A DNA stretch of 64,000 nt, from positions 5,456,001 to 5,520,000 of the forward strand of contig JAUKUA010000001.1 in the NCBI GenBank assembly GCA_030549175.1, in the 5' to 3' direction. Origin of the DNA: Lasiosphaeris hirsuta. Taxonomy: Eukaryota > Ascomycota > Sordariomycetes > Sordariales > Lasiosphaeriaceae. Below are positions 48,428-60,906 of the stretch, one piece after another. Positions within the stretch are counted from its first letter, which is position 1. The number at the start of each line of letters is the position of its first letter. The position numbers and the translations under genes are program-made. The notes under the pieces are model-generated. The model was given only the letters and a program-made list of their open reading frames with translations, made no database searches and had not been told where the DNA came from.

Positions 48428-50271
48428 ATGTCACGATCGCCGACAACATATCTGAGCAAGCTTTCGTTAGAGGGCACCCCATCCCCCAAAGAGCCCGATA
48501 GCCACATGCAGCCACCACAGCAGAGCCCCTCGGTGCACGGGTCCGCCCAGTATTCCGATGAGAGCGACTGGGACGATGATGAAGAGACAAGAGACACCGT
48601 GTCTTCCCCGATGGGGCTCAAGTACAACATCGCTCATCTATCCGACAGGACACAGAAGGTGGTCCGAGGACTCTTCAATGCCCAGGATCCTCCCCGGATA
48701 TCGCTCGAGCTGTGTGGGATAAAGGAGGACGACCCCGATGGGGAAGGCGTCTTCTACGCCTTCCAGATGCACGAGGTGGCCCCTTGCTCCATCCGTATCG
48801 GCTCTCGGAACAGCAAGCGGTTCTCGATACCCAAGTGTGAATGCCCCGACGCTAGATACCGCCACATACGACCCTGCAAACACCTTATCTGGCTCTTCGA
48901 CAGGATCTCCAAGCTCGCCCTTTATGACCACGACCCCGACTCGCATCTCACTCTTACAGAGCTGGGATATCCCGAAGAGCTGGGAGACCCCTTTCGACAA
49001 ATTTCCGAGATCCGTCTCGACGTTCTCGTCGATAGTCTCTACTGTGACACTACGGCTCCAAATAGCGACACAGCCCCTCCAAACCCTGCTAGGATAAGAC
49101 AGGCGCGAGAGATTGTTGCTGCGGTCGCTGGGGTCCAGCCGCGCGATGTCGACGGGTATAGATTAGATCTCGAGAACTCTTATATCAGTGGCGCCCCGGT
49201 CGTCCGCCATGGTGATGTCGAAGCCACGCTTTGTATGTGCTCTTTGACTTTCTTTTTGTACCTTCGGGCTGCATCGAGGGCGTGACAACTCAGGAGCGAT
49301 TCTATTGATGCTTGGCTTTGTCTTCCCTAAGAGCTTCATACAGCACTTAGCAAGGATACATCAACTAATATTACGACATAGTCTCCCTTATCCTCGCCTC
49401 CCACTCCCTCGCTGCCTGCCTGCGCGCCGAGCTCAGCGCTTCCGACCCAGCTGTTGACCCCTTCCGTGTCATCCAACATCGCGCCTTGCGAATCATCTCT
49501 GAGCTCGACGACTACTCGGCGGCTTTGAAAGACTCAGCTGTCGCCGCTGCTCGCAGGGCACAGGGGAAGGAGGCCGAAGGCCCCAGAAATGTTAGTTGGG
49601 CCGCTTCACAGATTCGGCACTGTGTTTCGCAGATCGAACGCACTGTCTCCCGAGGATCCCACCCGCTTGCGGACTCGGCGAGAGCATCAGCTGCCCGAGC
49701 CCTCGTCGGCATCCTTTTGGCTGTGGCCAATCACAACGTCGACTCACACGCCGGAGACAGTGTTGACAACCGCAATCTCTACATGTGCCTGCTAGGAAAT
49801 CACGATACAGGATTTGTTTACTCTGCTCTGGATACGCTTGTCGACCAAAGTCAGTTTATTGAAGAGCTCGAAGATGTTATGGATCTGCTCGGCCGGTCCG
49901 GCGCCCCGGCATCCTACGTCGCCAACATGCGAGGTCTTATCACGCGCATGCGCAGTCACACAGCCGACAGTGGCAGACGCTCCAGCGGCAACTTCACTGC
50001 TGGAGCAGTCGTACCTCGAAGCCGGACCCCCGTCTTGGAACCGTCAGCTGGCCACTCTCAAGCGCCAGATCCTGGACCCTCGGGTCGATCGTCTAGGCCC
50101 AGCAACACCGGCTCGGGCAACACTGTGCACTTCCTCACACCCGAGGTGCCGGCGAGTATGTCTAGAGGAAGAGGTCGTGGAAGAGGTAACCGTACAGGAG
50201 GAGCTGGCTCCAAGCGGTCAGTGTCAGGGAGCGGTCAGGATCGGGGTCGGGGCTCCAAGCGCGCACGCTAG
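48428..50271 (+). CDS. SWIM-type zinc finger protein with RG-rich tail
   Basis: Two exons, 48428-49232 and 49382-50271, with a 149-nt intron (GTATGT..CTAAT..CATAG); the product is 564 aa. The SWIM motif CxCx(10)CxH is seen at residues 137-152 (C137, C139, C150, H152) in the context KRFSIPKCECPDARYRH, RPCKHLIWLFD. The rest is helical, and the C-terminus is disordered with a G/R-rich stretch (MSRGRGRGRGNRTGG). SWIM domains bind DNA or protein partners, as in MuDR-type transposases, MEKK1 and Shu2/SWS1 recombination factors. The last of these is compatible but not shown here. The family is conserved in filamentous ascomycetes and uncharacterised as far as I know. The first in-frame ATG (48428) is used. 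Confidence 0.82.
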
Positions 50272-51387
50272 TGCCTAGAGGGCGGGCACATTGGGTATAT
50301 GCCTTGAGCTGCCTTGGGTAGTCTATCTATCTCGTTAGCAGAGCCCGCACTCTCATATTCTTTCTCGTCTCAGCATTACGGAGGTGGATGTGGGTGGGGA
50401 TCCGTTCGACGGCTGGACCAGGTCGGGCACACACCGCACCACCTTGTTGAGAATTCTAGTTTTCCATTTGGGCTTCGAAAGCTTGTGGCATAGTCGTCCA
50501 ACCGTTAGCTCTGTGAAACGCAACACGAACACAAACCATACATATTAACCATACATATTCAAAGCTTGTGGTAGAGTCAGCCGACACATTGAGTCTGCCG
50601 AGGTGACACCAACGGCTACAGAAAAGTTCGATTTTTCCTAAGTCTTCGATCATCCATGTCTTCTATACTTTGAGGGGTTTTCCTTTGGTCGAATATTGAG
50701 AACGCTGTATGCCATGTCCCACCAATAGGAATACATTGCCTCCAACAACAGAAGGCGAAGGATTCCCCCGAATCACATGCCACCAAACCAGTATACCGAG
50801 CTGAGGGATCAGCAAAGGGGCTGACAATGCTTTCATTCCTATTCTCCAGCTCATGGGACATGATGTTTGAGTTGGTCAGTTGTTGGGTGGCTGGGACTGA
50901 TCACTAACCAACCAGCTCTTTCGTTGGAAAATGAGATCACATGGTGGCCTGGAGCATGGCAGACAGCAGCGATATTCCCCGTGGGTCGACTAGGCCTCTG
51001 CTGCCACGAATACTCTCCTGCACCGCAAAGACACTGTACAGGTGAAGGTGGCATGGCGCACACGGGAGTTCGCCGAGGTAACCAGGGACTTTGTGCGCGG
51101 GAAAACAAGTTTCCAATCCCAGCCAGCTAGCATCTACGAATCTTAAACCCACGGCTTGCTTCCCGGCGCCATCCTGCACAACAGGCAGCTAGCTACTTCA
51201 AGTCCTAGCCAGGTCTGTTTGCGTGCCATGTCTGAAATGTCCTGGAATGCATGAGTACCCAACCGCCATCCGACATCGAGCCAAAGCGTATCCAAGGGTC
51301 ACCATAGGCAAGAAACGTTAGGGAGCCAAACCGCCAATACCAATGTCATGGCTCAGTGGAGGCGGAGTAGCTTGCGACCGCCCATCA
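50272..51387. other. Convergent intergenic region
   Basis: About 1.1 kb between the SWIM gene and the kinase-like gene. It holds a short direct repeat (ACCATACATATT twice, near 50534-50559) and no supported gene. Confidence 0.5.
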
Positions 51388-53235
51388 TCAGTTGGCAGCA
51401 TCGGCGCTGTCGTTGAATTCTTCCAAGGTAGCTACCACCTCCCTCAGTGTAGGGCGGCGGAAGTAGTTCTCGTCCCACTCGCCGCGCGACTTCATCTCAT
51501 CTCGTACCCGTAAAAAGTCATCTGCGACCTTCACTTCGGCTTTCCACCACTCTCGTGCAACCCTCAGGACTTCGGCAGCGTCTTGGTCCTCGTCCGGTCC
51601 ATCAGCGCGCAAAACCAATTTGCTGCCGCGCCGAGTGACCAAACTCGACAGAACGTCTCGCCTGCCCCTCGTGCAGCGGTTTACCAGGTCACGGAGCTTT
51701 GGGGGCGTCCAACGGAACTCGGGAAACTCGAAATCGGGCTCCCATCTATATGACTGCCAGACGGCAGCGTGTTGCGGCGCACTCTGACCTTCGAAAATGC
51801 ACCACAGAACCCGCCCGAGCATGTAAACCTCTGCTGCTTCCTGTTCCCTTGGGGAGAGGCACATCCAGGGTACATTGTAACTTTCATAGCCGTGAGGCAA
51901 TGGAGCGTAATCTTCGCGAGACTGGAGAACATGCCAGTCCGGAAGAAGTCGGGAGAGGAATGCAGCGTAGCGGTCTTGGATATCCTTGGGGATTGTGGGC
52001 TCCAGATCTCTGCCGGGAGAGTCGTCACTGGCCAAAATACGAGCGTACTCCAGTGCGTTCACCTCGGGAGCAGCAAACTCGCACCAGACGCCGCGCTGCT
52101 CAAAGTCAAGCATCACAATGTCCCCGGTATCCGAAAGCACGACATTATCGAGCCGGAGATCGGGATAAAAAATGTGACCACGCTCCCTGATATGCAGCAC
52201 AGCTGATGCCAACTGGGTTGCCCATTTCAGCTGCGTACCGAGCGTGAGCTGGTCGTGTATGCGAAGAAGCGGTAGAATGTCCCGAAGACTGCCAGTAGTG
52301 TAATAGGGAAGCATGAACCCAACAACGCCTGTCTTCCCCCCAAATCGGCAATACTTGGTGACCAGGTATTTCGGGCGGGACATGACGTGGGGGTGCGGCT
52401 CCAATAGCAATAGATTGCGCAGCTCGCTGTACAGGTACTTGGTACCGCTGGTCAGGGCCTTGAGGATCCATAACTTCTTGGGGGCTGTCCCACCGCCCTC
52501 AGATCGGTCTCGATCGTTGCCGCCCACGTGGACGAGGCACACGCTGTCATGCAGCTGCTGAACAACGCTCAGCTGAGAGATGTCGATGGGCTCGGGCAGG
52601 CGTTCCAGAGGTACCTCAAGACACTTGTCCAGTCTCGAGAGCCCGATCAATTGCTTTTCGACATAATACGTTGGTGCAATTGTGATCTTGATTTTGTGGA
52701 TGTTCAACTCCAGGTTCTCAAAGATGATCCGGGAGCCAAAAGGCAAATTTTTGTACATGTCCAAAACCGAGTCAGGGTTACCGCCATCTCCACCCGTCGT
52801 CCAAGCCTGCAGCGTTCGGAGGATATGCCTGGAAATGCCAAGCCGTCGGACCCTGACAGCATCCTTGGTATGAAAGGCTGCATTCAGATCCAATAGCTGG
52901 CGGAGGAGCGGCCAGTTGGCCGCCTCCTCGGGAATGAAGACGTCGAAGCGCATTGGGGGAACATCGCCGAGAAAGAGGGGCAGGGCATAGTACTGCGTTC
53001 CTAGGCCCGTGCAGCCGTCGATTCTCCAGAGGGCATTTTCAGGAGGTTCAAGACTATCGATGCGGTTTTTCGGGTTGAGTTGAGACTCGAGCCACGGAAC
53101 AGCTCCAGCGCCGGCGGCAACGGATGCGCCGGCACCCGCACCAAGATGGAGCTGGGAATAACTCCGGGGCGAGCCCTGCGAGAAGGCAGCCGTGGGGTGG
53201 ATGACATCGTGAATAGACGTGGAGTTGAGCTCCAT
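51388..53235 (-). CDS. Divergent protein kinase-like protein
   Basis: A single exon of 615 aa from the first ATG (53235, MELNSTSIHD); the frame is open further upstream without an ATG. The N-terminal about 250 residues show no known domain. A degenerate kinase domain follows: a beta-3 Lys in KKLWILKALT, the alpha-C Glu in YSELRNLLLLEPHPHV, a hinge near GVVGFMLPYYTTGSLRD, a catalytic-loop equivalent HIFYPDLRLDNVVLS (HRD reads YPD, Asn kept) and DFEQRG replacing DFG. The C-lobe includes EAAEVYMLGRVLWCIFEG. Lys, Glu, catalytic Asp, Asn and the metal Asp are present, so weak activity is possible despite the altered motifs. Similar proteins are common in Pezizomycotina and are not functionally assigned. 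Confidence 0.82.
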   Translation of the reverse strand: MELNSTSIHDVIHPTAAFSQGSPRSYSQLHLGAGAGASVAAGAGAVPWLESQLNPKNRIDSLEPPENALWRIDGCTGLGTQYYALPLFLGDVPPMRFDVFIPEEAANWPLLRQLLDLNAAFHTKDAVRVRRLGISRHILRTLQAWTTGGDGGNPDSVLDMYKNLPFGSRIIFENLELNIHKIKITIAPTYYVEKQLIGLSRLDKCLEVPLERLPEPIDISQLSVVQQLHDSVCLVHVGGNDRDRSEGGGTAPKKLWILKALTSGTKYLYSELRNLLLLEPHPHVMSRPKYLVTKYCRFGGKTGVVGFMLPYYTTGSLRDILPLLRIHDQLTLGTQLKWATQLASAVLHIRERGHIFYPDLRLDNVVLSDTGDIVMLDFEQRGVWCEFAAPEVNALEYARILASDDSPGRDLEPTIPKDIQDRYAAFLSRLLPDWHVLQSREDYAPLPHGYESYNVPWMCLSPREQEAAEVYMLGRVLWCIFEGQSAPQHAAVWQSYRWEPDFEFPEFRWTPPKLRDLVNRCTRGRRDVLSSLVTRRGSKLVLRADGPDEDQDAAEVLRVAREWWKAEVKVADDFLRVRDEMKSRGEWDENYFRRPTLREVVATLEEFNDSADAAN

Positions 53236-55702
53236 AGCGAAGAGGGTTAGGCCTGATGCAGGGCCAAGGAGAGGCAATGGCTCCGGAACAGCAATAGCCA
53301 CAGAAGCTGCAGGATCCGGACCATAGAAATGTGTATGTATCCCTTAGAGCTATAGCAGACAAGATGTCGTCTTTAGGCTAGCACGGCCCCAGACACCAAC
53401 ATGCACAATCGAACCCCCTGGCTGTATCATCCGCGCGCCGCCTCGCTGTTGGGCACTCACCGGCTGCGGGCTCCCGTTGATGCGGTCATCGGCGAAGCCG
53501 CTCAGCGATCGAGATTCACGTGCTCCCGCGTCAACACACAAGTTACACTTTACTCCACAGATGGTGGCGGTCGGAATGGCGTCCTATCAGGCCGTATTAT
53601 TCAAGTTATCAGGCTTGCCTGCGTTTCGGAGGAGCCTCGGGATAGAGAAGAACTTGTTTGGTTGGAGGCTGGAGTGTGAACTGAGATGGTGGTGGGGGGG
53701 GGCGTGTTTGGGAAGGGGGGGAGAGAGAGAGCGGGCGGCGATGGACGTATGTCTAGTTGTTAAGATTGAGAAGACGAGAAGTTTTTTTCCTGCAAGAGAC
53801 GAATCTCTAAGCAGCTCATGTCTGCCTGATTGGCTCGTCGCTTTTTTTTTCTTGTCTGGAAGGCACGATCGGTCGATAGTCAGCGGGATCGGCCCGGAGG
53901 TGGTTGTGAGAGGAAGCCGCGGTGGATGGACGCCCTCAAGCCCACCGTGACGTTAAGAGCCGTGCAGTCCGCAATTGCAGTTTGCAGCAGGTCTTCCCGG
54001 TTCGCAAGGTACCTAGGTACGTATCAAGTCCCAGGTTGTGTGTTGTGGGGCGTCCCAGCGTGTCGCGGCTGCCATTTACCACCCTCATTCGAGCTGGTCG
54101 CTAGGAAGCAAGGCCCCAACGCTCACACAGCCAGTCGGTGGTCTTGTGGATATGGCTGCCTTGCTGCAAGCCCCGTGTGGGTAGCTTTCTCCGGTACCTA
54201 GTGTAGGCTGTTCCCATCTTCGCGAAGCGCCTTGCCAAGCCATAGAGGAAACGCTCTCTGAACAGAGTAGCAAAGCCGAGACGGGTGCTTCCAGGTGAGT
54301 ATGCAGCTCGTGAAAGGGAGCAGACTTGGAGACCCCCCTAGAACAGAGGGCTGCGTTAGTCTTCGCTGGGGCCATCATGGCCATGTATGGTTGGCCACAG
54401 TCACCATTGCTGCGTGTATTGTTGGAGCCAACGCATGTGCCGTCACAGCAGAGGGCGACGGGAGGAAGATGGCCGCCACCCACCTGACCCGCGCGACTTG
54501 GTCACGTCAATTGACGCCGTGCCGGCCGTTTTTCCCGTAGTCCCGACAGGACCGAGTATTGTTCGTGTATTGATTGGGTTTCCCTCAACTCTTTGTGTAG
54601 TTTCTCCGCTGGCGTCCCGTAGGCCTAGCTTCGTTATCAGTTACACGGGAGAGCTACTAACAGCACGGCAAGTATAACTTACCACGGCCAGTAACGGATG
54701 TCTTTTGAGATGTTCTAGGCGCCAAAACCCCACGGCCCAGCATGAGGCTAGTTCCCTCTCTCCACACCCGCCTTCCCCTCTCCACTCAGACCTGTTGCTG
54801 TCGTACCCGGCGAGGGATCCATCCCAAAACATTGGTTTGGAGCGAATTTCCACCCGGAAAGAAAGGCTGGCAACCTGCCTCGCAACGGTACCATGTACTG
54901 GACACCAAAAACTCTCCAACCAGGACTGAGAGCTAGAAAATGTCCATCGAGCCTGTGGGTGCCGGTGGGAATGCAATTACCGGATTGGAAGCGAAGCAAG
55001 AACGACCGAGGATGGGGCTGAATACAGATCGGACCCGAACCTGTGGACACAGATCAAGGAAGCGCCTCTCGGCTAGGCTTATATCCTGGTCGGGTGACTT
55101 GGGCCAGTTGGGAAAAGGGGTAGGCCCTGAGCGAAGCGGGAGGAAACACCCTAGAAGCCGGGCCACGCAGAAAGCCAGCTTTCTAAAGCACCTGAAAAGG
55201 GCGTGTGGTATCTCTGTCGGCTACGGTTGTCGAAAGAGAAATCCGGGCCTCATTTTTTGTGTCAGTATTATTTCCCGGAGCGTGCCGTTGCTATTAGCAG
55301 ACGATCAGAGAAAGACAGGCGCTTACTAGATCGTCGACGAGTACCATTGATTTGGGTTGCTAGGTTACAGTCCGAGCCTCGTTTGGGCCCCGCAACAGGC
55401 GCTCGACCACAGCCGCGGAGCTGCATTCCACTACGCCTCCCATTCTGCCCGTGAAAAGCAGGTGTTCTGATAACGGGGTATTGCTATAATCTGGCGGCAG
55501 CTTCTGGAAGCGTCCCTGGCTGGTATCGTGCGTCGAGCAGCCGGCAGGCCACATGTGTCTCTCGGTCCCTGGTGACAGTGGTCCGATGGCACAAGATACC
55601 GATTTTTCGGCCCAGCGCCGCAGAATTAGGGATCAAGAGAGCATTCATGTCCTTTCCGTGTTCTGATTCCCGGGTCCCCCCTGGCTCCCCCAGACACCTT
55701 TG

Positions 55703-55722
55703 CCCCCCCCCCCCCCCCCCCC
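55703..55722. repeat. Poly-C homopolymer (20 nt)
   Basis: The third of three C runs of 19-21 nt in the window, in the gene-poor region. Confidence 0.9.
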
Positions 55723-58700
55723 AGGATGGTATATCTGCGGCCCGTTATTGACCGGTGAATAGCGGCACGGTGCTGACTATTAGAAATCGGAGCAGCGGTC
55801 GAGAGCGGCCAAAGAGGCTGCAATGCCGGTGGATGCAGCACTCCTCTCACCGACGAAGAAGCATGGACAGGATAGGTAAACATTCTGGAGACGTCAAAGC
55901 ATCGTGCTGTTGTTTCTGGGGACACAGAATCTGGGTGACCACACCGCTTTCCGTCCCCCGCGCTCCACTATGCGTTGGCTGCACAGAAGATCTCAGCCAT
56001 GGGAAAGTTGAAATCAGCACCTATTTCCCCTGCTGCTGCACACTATGCAGTGCCATCCCGGAACCCGTTCCGGACGCAAACGTCGCCTGTGATGTGGGCG
56101 CTCCTCTCACCGAAGAGGATTCGCTCTCGAGTCCCTGCTAAACAACCACATCATGCCGCCGGGTGTGGGGAAGGAGGTTTGAGTAATACGCCCCGGGGCC
56201 TGGAGGTGTGGGAAAAGGTGGGCTGGGTGGTAAAAACATGGTCTTTGATCACAGCCTCACTGGATGGGGCATCGACTGTCCGGGGATCTGGGGCTCTGTA
56301 GCCCGGGGCAGTAGATGAACCGTTCATGCCCGGCTCCCAATGGATATCGGAGGGGAGGCACTGTTGGCTCGCTACCTTGCCCCCATCACGGCATCTCCTC
56401 GTTCTTCACAGTGAATTTGTTGTGTTCCGGTTTCGAAACCCAATGCCTCACGCAACTCGTCGTCCGAGTGAGCCCGAGTCCCTAACCTAACTTGGGATAA
56501 ATATTGAACAGGAAGAATGGCCGAATATCATTAGCGATTGACGATACGGTTTCTTTGCTGCGCATGATGTGGTGTACGGCAGCAGGAGTACCTAGGATGT
56601 AGGTAGGCAGGAGTGGGCAGTGGCGCCTTCAAGGTCTCGCATTGCATTGCCGCTCGAATTCGAGCACACCCCAGCCCTGGTGGCTTTCATAAAGCAACGC
56701 TTTGCAACATTGAACCCCGAAGGCCTGCGCTTGCGCGCCCGGGTCAGTAAACATTGCAAGCTCTAGGTTCCAAAACACCTCGCAAAGTAAAGCGTAGTTC
56801 ATGGAAAACGAACTCGAGACGGCCCACGACTTTGTTTGCGGAATGTAGGTAGGTCACTTTGAGTTGAGCATGGCTCTTTTGCTTTCGTCCATTCTGAATG
56901 GATGGTGCAGCCGAGGTGCAGAACTGCAGAACTCGGGGAGGATACCGCCCAACCAAGGCGTGGGCCTCCACGAACATGCTATTTTTTTATCAATCCAGGG
57001 GCCAGCAAAACTCCAGTTATCGGATGGGTAACACAGACAGCCCCATCATATTGATTTGCGGAGCGGCGTGGGAGAGGGGATGCAGCGCGTGACGCCTCCT
57101 GCGGCACCACGACTCGCTGGGCTCGCTACTCCGTCCATTGGCTTCCTCCCCGTCATGATCAGTTCATAACGCAGCTGCAGCGGTGGGATCGTGCTGACGA
57201 TGCTCATGTTCACCGGCTCGGGCGAGTCAACGCGAAGCCATGATCACTTGAAACGGTGCCGAGATCCGCCTGCCCAGGCGGTCGAGAATTTAGCGAAGGG
57301 AGTAGAAGCTCCCAGGTCTGCGGGGTCGGGCAATGAGGTATCATTGAAGGGCGCTCGCCCGACCGACATGTCGACAATGCCATCCGAGTATGTGCTCTGG
57401 CGGTCGTAATTTAAGATTGCTTCCGTCAATACCCGATTGAGATCAAATTCTTCAAGGCTAGAGCTTCCCGGTGCAGATATCCATCCTGCAGTGTCAGTGC
57501 CGATGTAGGACCCAGAAGGCTGGCATTCTATTGAAATGGTTGTGAGGACATGATGATGGTTCGTCCTGGTCCCTTCTCCGGCCAACAGTTACTTACACCT
57601 TGAATTCAGTGGCAGCACGGACCATAAATTGGGGTTACCTAGCTCGGCCAGAGTTGGGGGAACGCATGAGGTGAGGTGACGGGACGGAGACACCTACACC
57701 TCACAAAACCAACATGGGATGGGACGGCTGGAGTTCATCCCGTCCTCCAGCCGACATACGTCCAAGTCGCGCATGTCAATCAAGAGACGGCCATCAGACC
57801 ACGCGTTGCGCTCAGTCAGCGTCCCGAAGTCGTAAGATGTAGCACCACGCATTGGTCATTGATTACCTTTGGCGTTCGTGAACTCCAAGACCACCGTGAG
57901 GTGAAGCGCCCCTGCCAAGGAACCTGGAGAAAGACCGACCCTTGCTAGGTTGCGGTACTTCTCCGCTTCCCCCTCAGCAGACGCGCTGGAAGACCAAAAG
58001 AAGCCGCCCTAGAACGCACTGCAGAAGATAGCAGATACCTTAGCTTGTCATTCAAGATGTAGGCAATTCCAAAGGGTCATCAGTATCCCCATGCACACCG
58101 TGCACCTGTCCAAGCGTTGGATCAAACCCGGTTTGACAGGCTCGAGACGGGCTCGTCATTTCAACAGCTCTGTGGTCGGTGCGTAGAACAACATGCATAC
58201 AGGGGTGTTCTGGGGTTCGAAACCCCATTGTCTGACGTCTAGCACGCTTGCTAGTGTACAGAGTACGGATACTAGGTTGGTATTCAGATCTGTGGCGCTC
58301 GCCCTTGATTGGGAGGGAGGGAAGGGACTTGGGGCAGCCACGTGAGACAATCCCCCACATCACGCCGACACGGAGAGAGTCCGAGAAGTGGAGGAGCGGA
58401 GGGCGACCAAGTCTTAGATATTGATGCCTATGGTCATAGGTAGGTGGTGCAGGTAAAAGCTGCCTACTACTACACTACCTAGCATTGGACCACTGGGGGG
58501 TGGGATGGATGAATCCTACAAGTGCCTGCCGCAGCGGGTGGCCGCTTCGGGATGCGGGACCTTGCCGTACTCGGCCGCCGATAGCTCGAAATGGTGTAAT
58601 TACAAACCCAACAGTGAGCCAGCCACCAGAGTGCAAAAGGACGTGCCGTGTCGGATGCGCAACCAGAAACACTTGTTTTCTGGTTCCAGCTGCCTCTCTT

Positions 58701-59650
58701 CGGACACAACACCCAAAAGACGACTATTACCTGGCAGTATGCTAGATGCCTAGACCAAGACAACCAAGCGTTCGGCGCGACGGGCGGTGCGTAGTCGCTG
58801 TGGTTGGTTATGTGGGGGTTCCGTTGGGTGAATGTGCCAGTAGTGCTCATACAAGATATCGGTTTGCACAACACAATCTGAGCCACGACAATCGTAGTGT
58901 ATGCATGCCATATGGCCGGCGCCCGCGAGCCATCCGGAGGACGCGGAGAAGTGGCAGCAGGCCTCAGATTGGTTGGGCGAAAGTCGTTCCCCACGAAGCG
59001 CATGGATGGGACTCATGACTTCGGCTCGTTGCGTGTCATCCAGCGGCCCTACAAAAAATAAGACAGGCTCTTGGATCACCCCGTTGGCAAAGGCGTCGGT
59101 AGCAGCCGAGAAAGCCCAGACAACCTAACAGCGTCCCTCGTAGTTCGCAGGCTACCCCAAGATCTAATTTGACCTGTCCGTCACTTCCCCAGATTTGATA
59201 CGGCAATACCTAGCTTTCTCTTCTTCCTGGGGCGCAAAGCACTCCCGGGCCGTCTCAATTTGCTCAGCAGAAGTTGACGGCCCAGTCGCGTGGCCAGATA
59301 TTTTTTTGTGGCCGGTGATCAGGATGGGGGTATAGTCGGCCGGCACATATATGGTGCCATGTCTAGAAGGGCATGTGTGTTGCTGCCGGGAGGCCAGTCG
59401 CTGATTTGAGCAATGACCATGGGCAATGAGCCGAGAACAAATGGACACGATAGTATGGGATGGACCGGGTGATGGGGTCTGTGTGAGCATTAGCTGTGCT
59501 ACATGCTTCGCATCCGCAGCAGGCTAGAAAATGGGGCCCCGGAACGGAATGGGGAGGGAGGCAGGGACCTCTCGTCAACCCAAGTTCCCATGTTCCCGAG
59601 GCCCTGCTGGCGGTGCTCTGGGCGCCTTTTGCTCCTGATGACTGCGCTTT

Positions 59651-59678
59651 GCATTTCGCATTTCGCATTTCGCATTTT
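59651..59678. repeat. (GCATTTC)4 tandem repeat
   Basis: Four 7-mer units, the last ending in T, lie about 1.25 kb upstream of the predicted regulator start. They are direct repeats in phase. Confidence 0.85.
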
Positions 59679-60244
59679 CCGCCCGACGTCTCTTCCTACC
59701 ATTCATTAGCTCCGGATCGAGGCGAGGAGAAAAAAGACTGGCCCGCGACGTTGCGCCTTCCCCCTCGACCGCCCGACCGGTGAATCTTTTTTTCCCCCTT
59801 CATCTCCTCACGCGCCTCACCGATTCCTTCCTCTGCCAGCAAGCGACCTCATCGACGGCATCCACCGTCTCCACCGACCGACAAAGCAATTACAGTCCCC
59901 AATCCAAACCCAGCCTGGACCGTGAGACATCACACTGCCTTCTACGCACAGTAGCTATTGCTGCTTGGCCGAGCGAGCGACCGCCCAGCCACCATCTCCG
60001 GGCAGCGCAACACAGCAGGCCACTGGCACCGCAGAGCACACAGCGCTACCAGCACCTAGCTTCCAGTCCTCAGTGTCCAGCACCACTCGCCGACTGCGGA
60101 CGCGGCCACGCACCATTCTCTCACCGACCTAGCCGTCACTTGCCCTCTCGCCTCCGGCTCCGCGGGCACTCGTCTGCGCACTCTGGGCGCAGTGTTGTTC
60201 AGGTTCAGCCTGGTTGAGCGCCACGCATTCGGTGCCGGCCGCCC

Positions 60245-60288
60245 TTTTTTTTTGGAGGGGGGGTTTTTTTTTTTTTTTGTTTGGGGGG
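60245..60288. repeat. T9 / G7 / T15 / G6 homopolymer cluster
   Basis: Consecutive T and G homopolymers within 45 nt. They make the overlapping 227- and 259-codon ORFs through this site unreliable and are a likely spot for assembly error. Confidence 0.8.
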
Positions 60289-60906
60289 TGCCGCAGCCGC
60301 CACGAGTTGAGCGACCTATCCCGTACCCTTTGCCCACTCCCGACTAGAACGGAACGCGAGCAACGCCTTGGCCCGGGCACGCTAGCAAAGGAAAGGAGCC
60401 TCTTCAACCACCTCAACCTACCTTCCCAGGCCTGGGGTGGTGGTAGCCGAGCTGTAATTTGTGCGACTCGTCTGCCCGCAGCCCTCCTTGGCTTGTCCTC
60501 TCCCCCCCGCCTTCTCCGCCTCTGTTTGCTTCTCGCACCCCTCCTCGCCTCTTGTGTCTCCCTACCTAACCCTACCGGTCCCAACGCCCCGCAGCTGCAC
60601 CGGCTACTGCTTCCAGTCATTTCAACTGCAGCTCTCCTCTCCACCCCGTTGTACGGGCAGCTGCCCTCGTGGCGATGGCGTTCTTGTGAGATGGTCTCCT
60701 CTCCGCACCCCTCCCCCCTTTCCCCAGGAGCACCTTGCTTTCGGCTTGCCCCTTGGCTGCTTCCGCGCCGCACAGCTGGACGTCGTTCTCTTCGTTGTGC
60801 CTTGCTGCCCTGCGTCGTATACCAGGGTACCTGTCGACCAAGTACATCCGCGGTCCATACATGGTTTTTCTCCGGCTTTGTCCAACAGACTTGTTGACCC
60901 TTCATC

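Larger units (their letters stand above)
53236..60906. other. Gene-poor region of about 7.7 kb
   Basis: No ORF on either strand shows a recognisable domain. Most are under 110 codons and conflict with ORFs on the opposite strand. The region holds a 20-base C run, a GCATTTC tandem repeat, long T and G homopolymers near 60245-60288, and a T-arm-like hairpin at 58211. The last 1.3 kb is strongly pyrimidine-rich and may be the leader or promoter of the downstream regulator. Long non-coding or lineage-specific transcripts cannot be excluded. Confidence 0.5.

Noticed and set aside
58211..58227. tRNA T-arm-like hairpin (5-bp stem, loop TTCGAAA)
   Set aside because: The following 7 nt have no complementary acceptor strand at the right distance upstream, and no D-arm or anticodon arm is visible. 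On the minus strand the loop is wrong.
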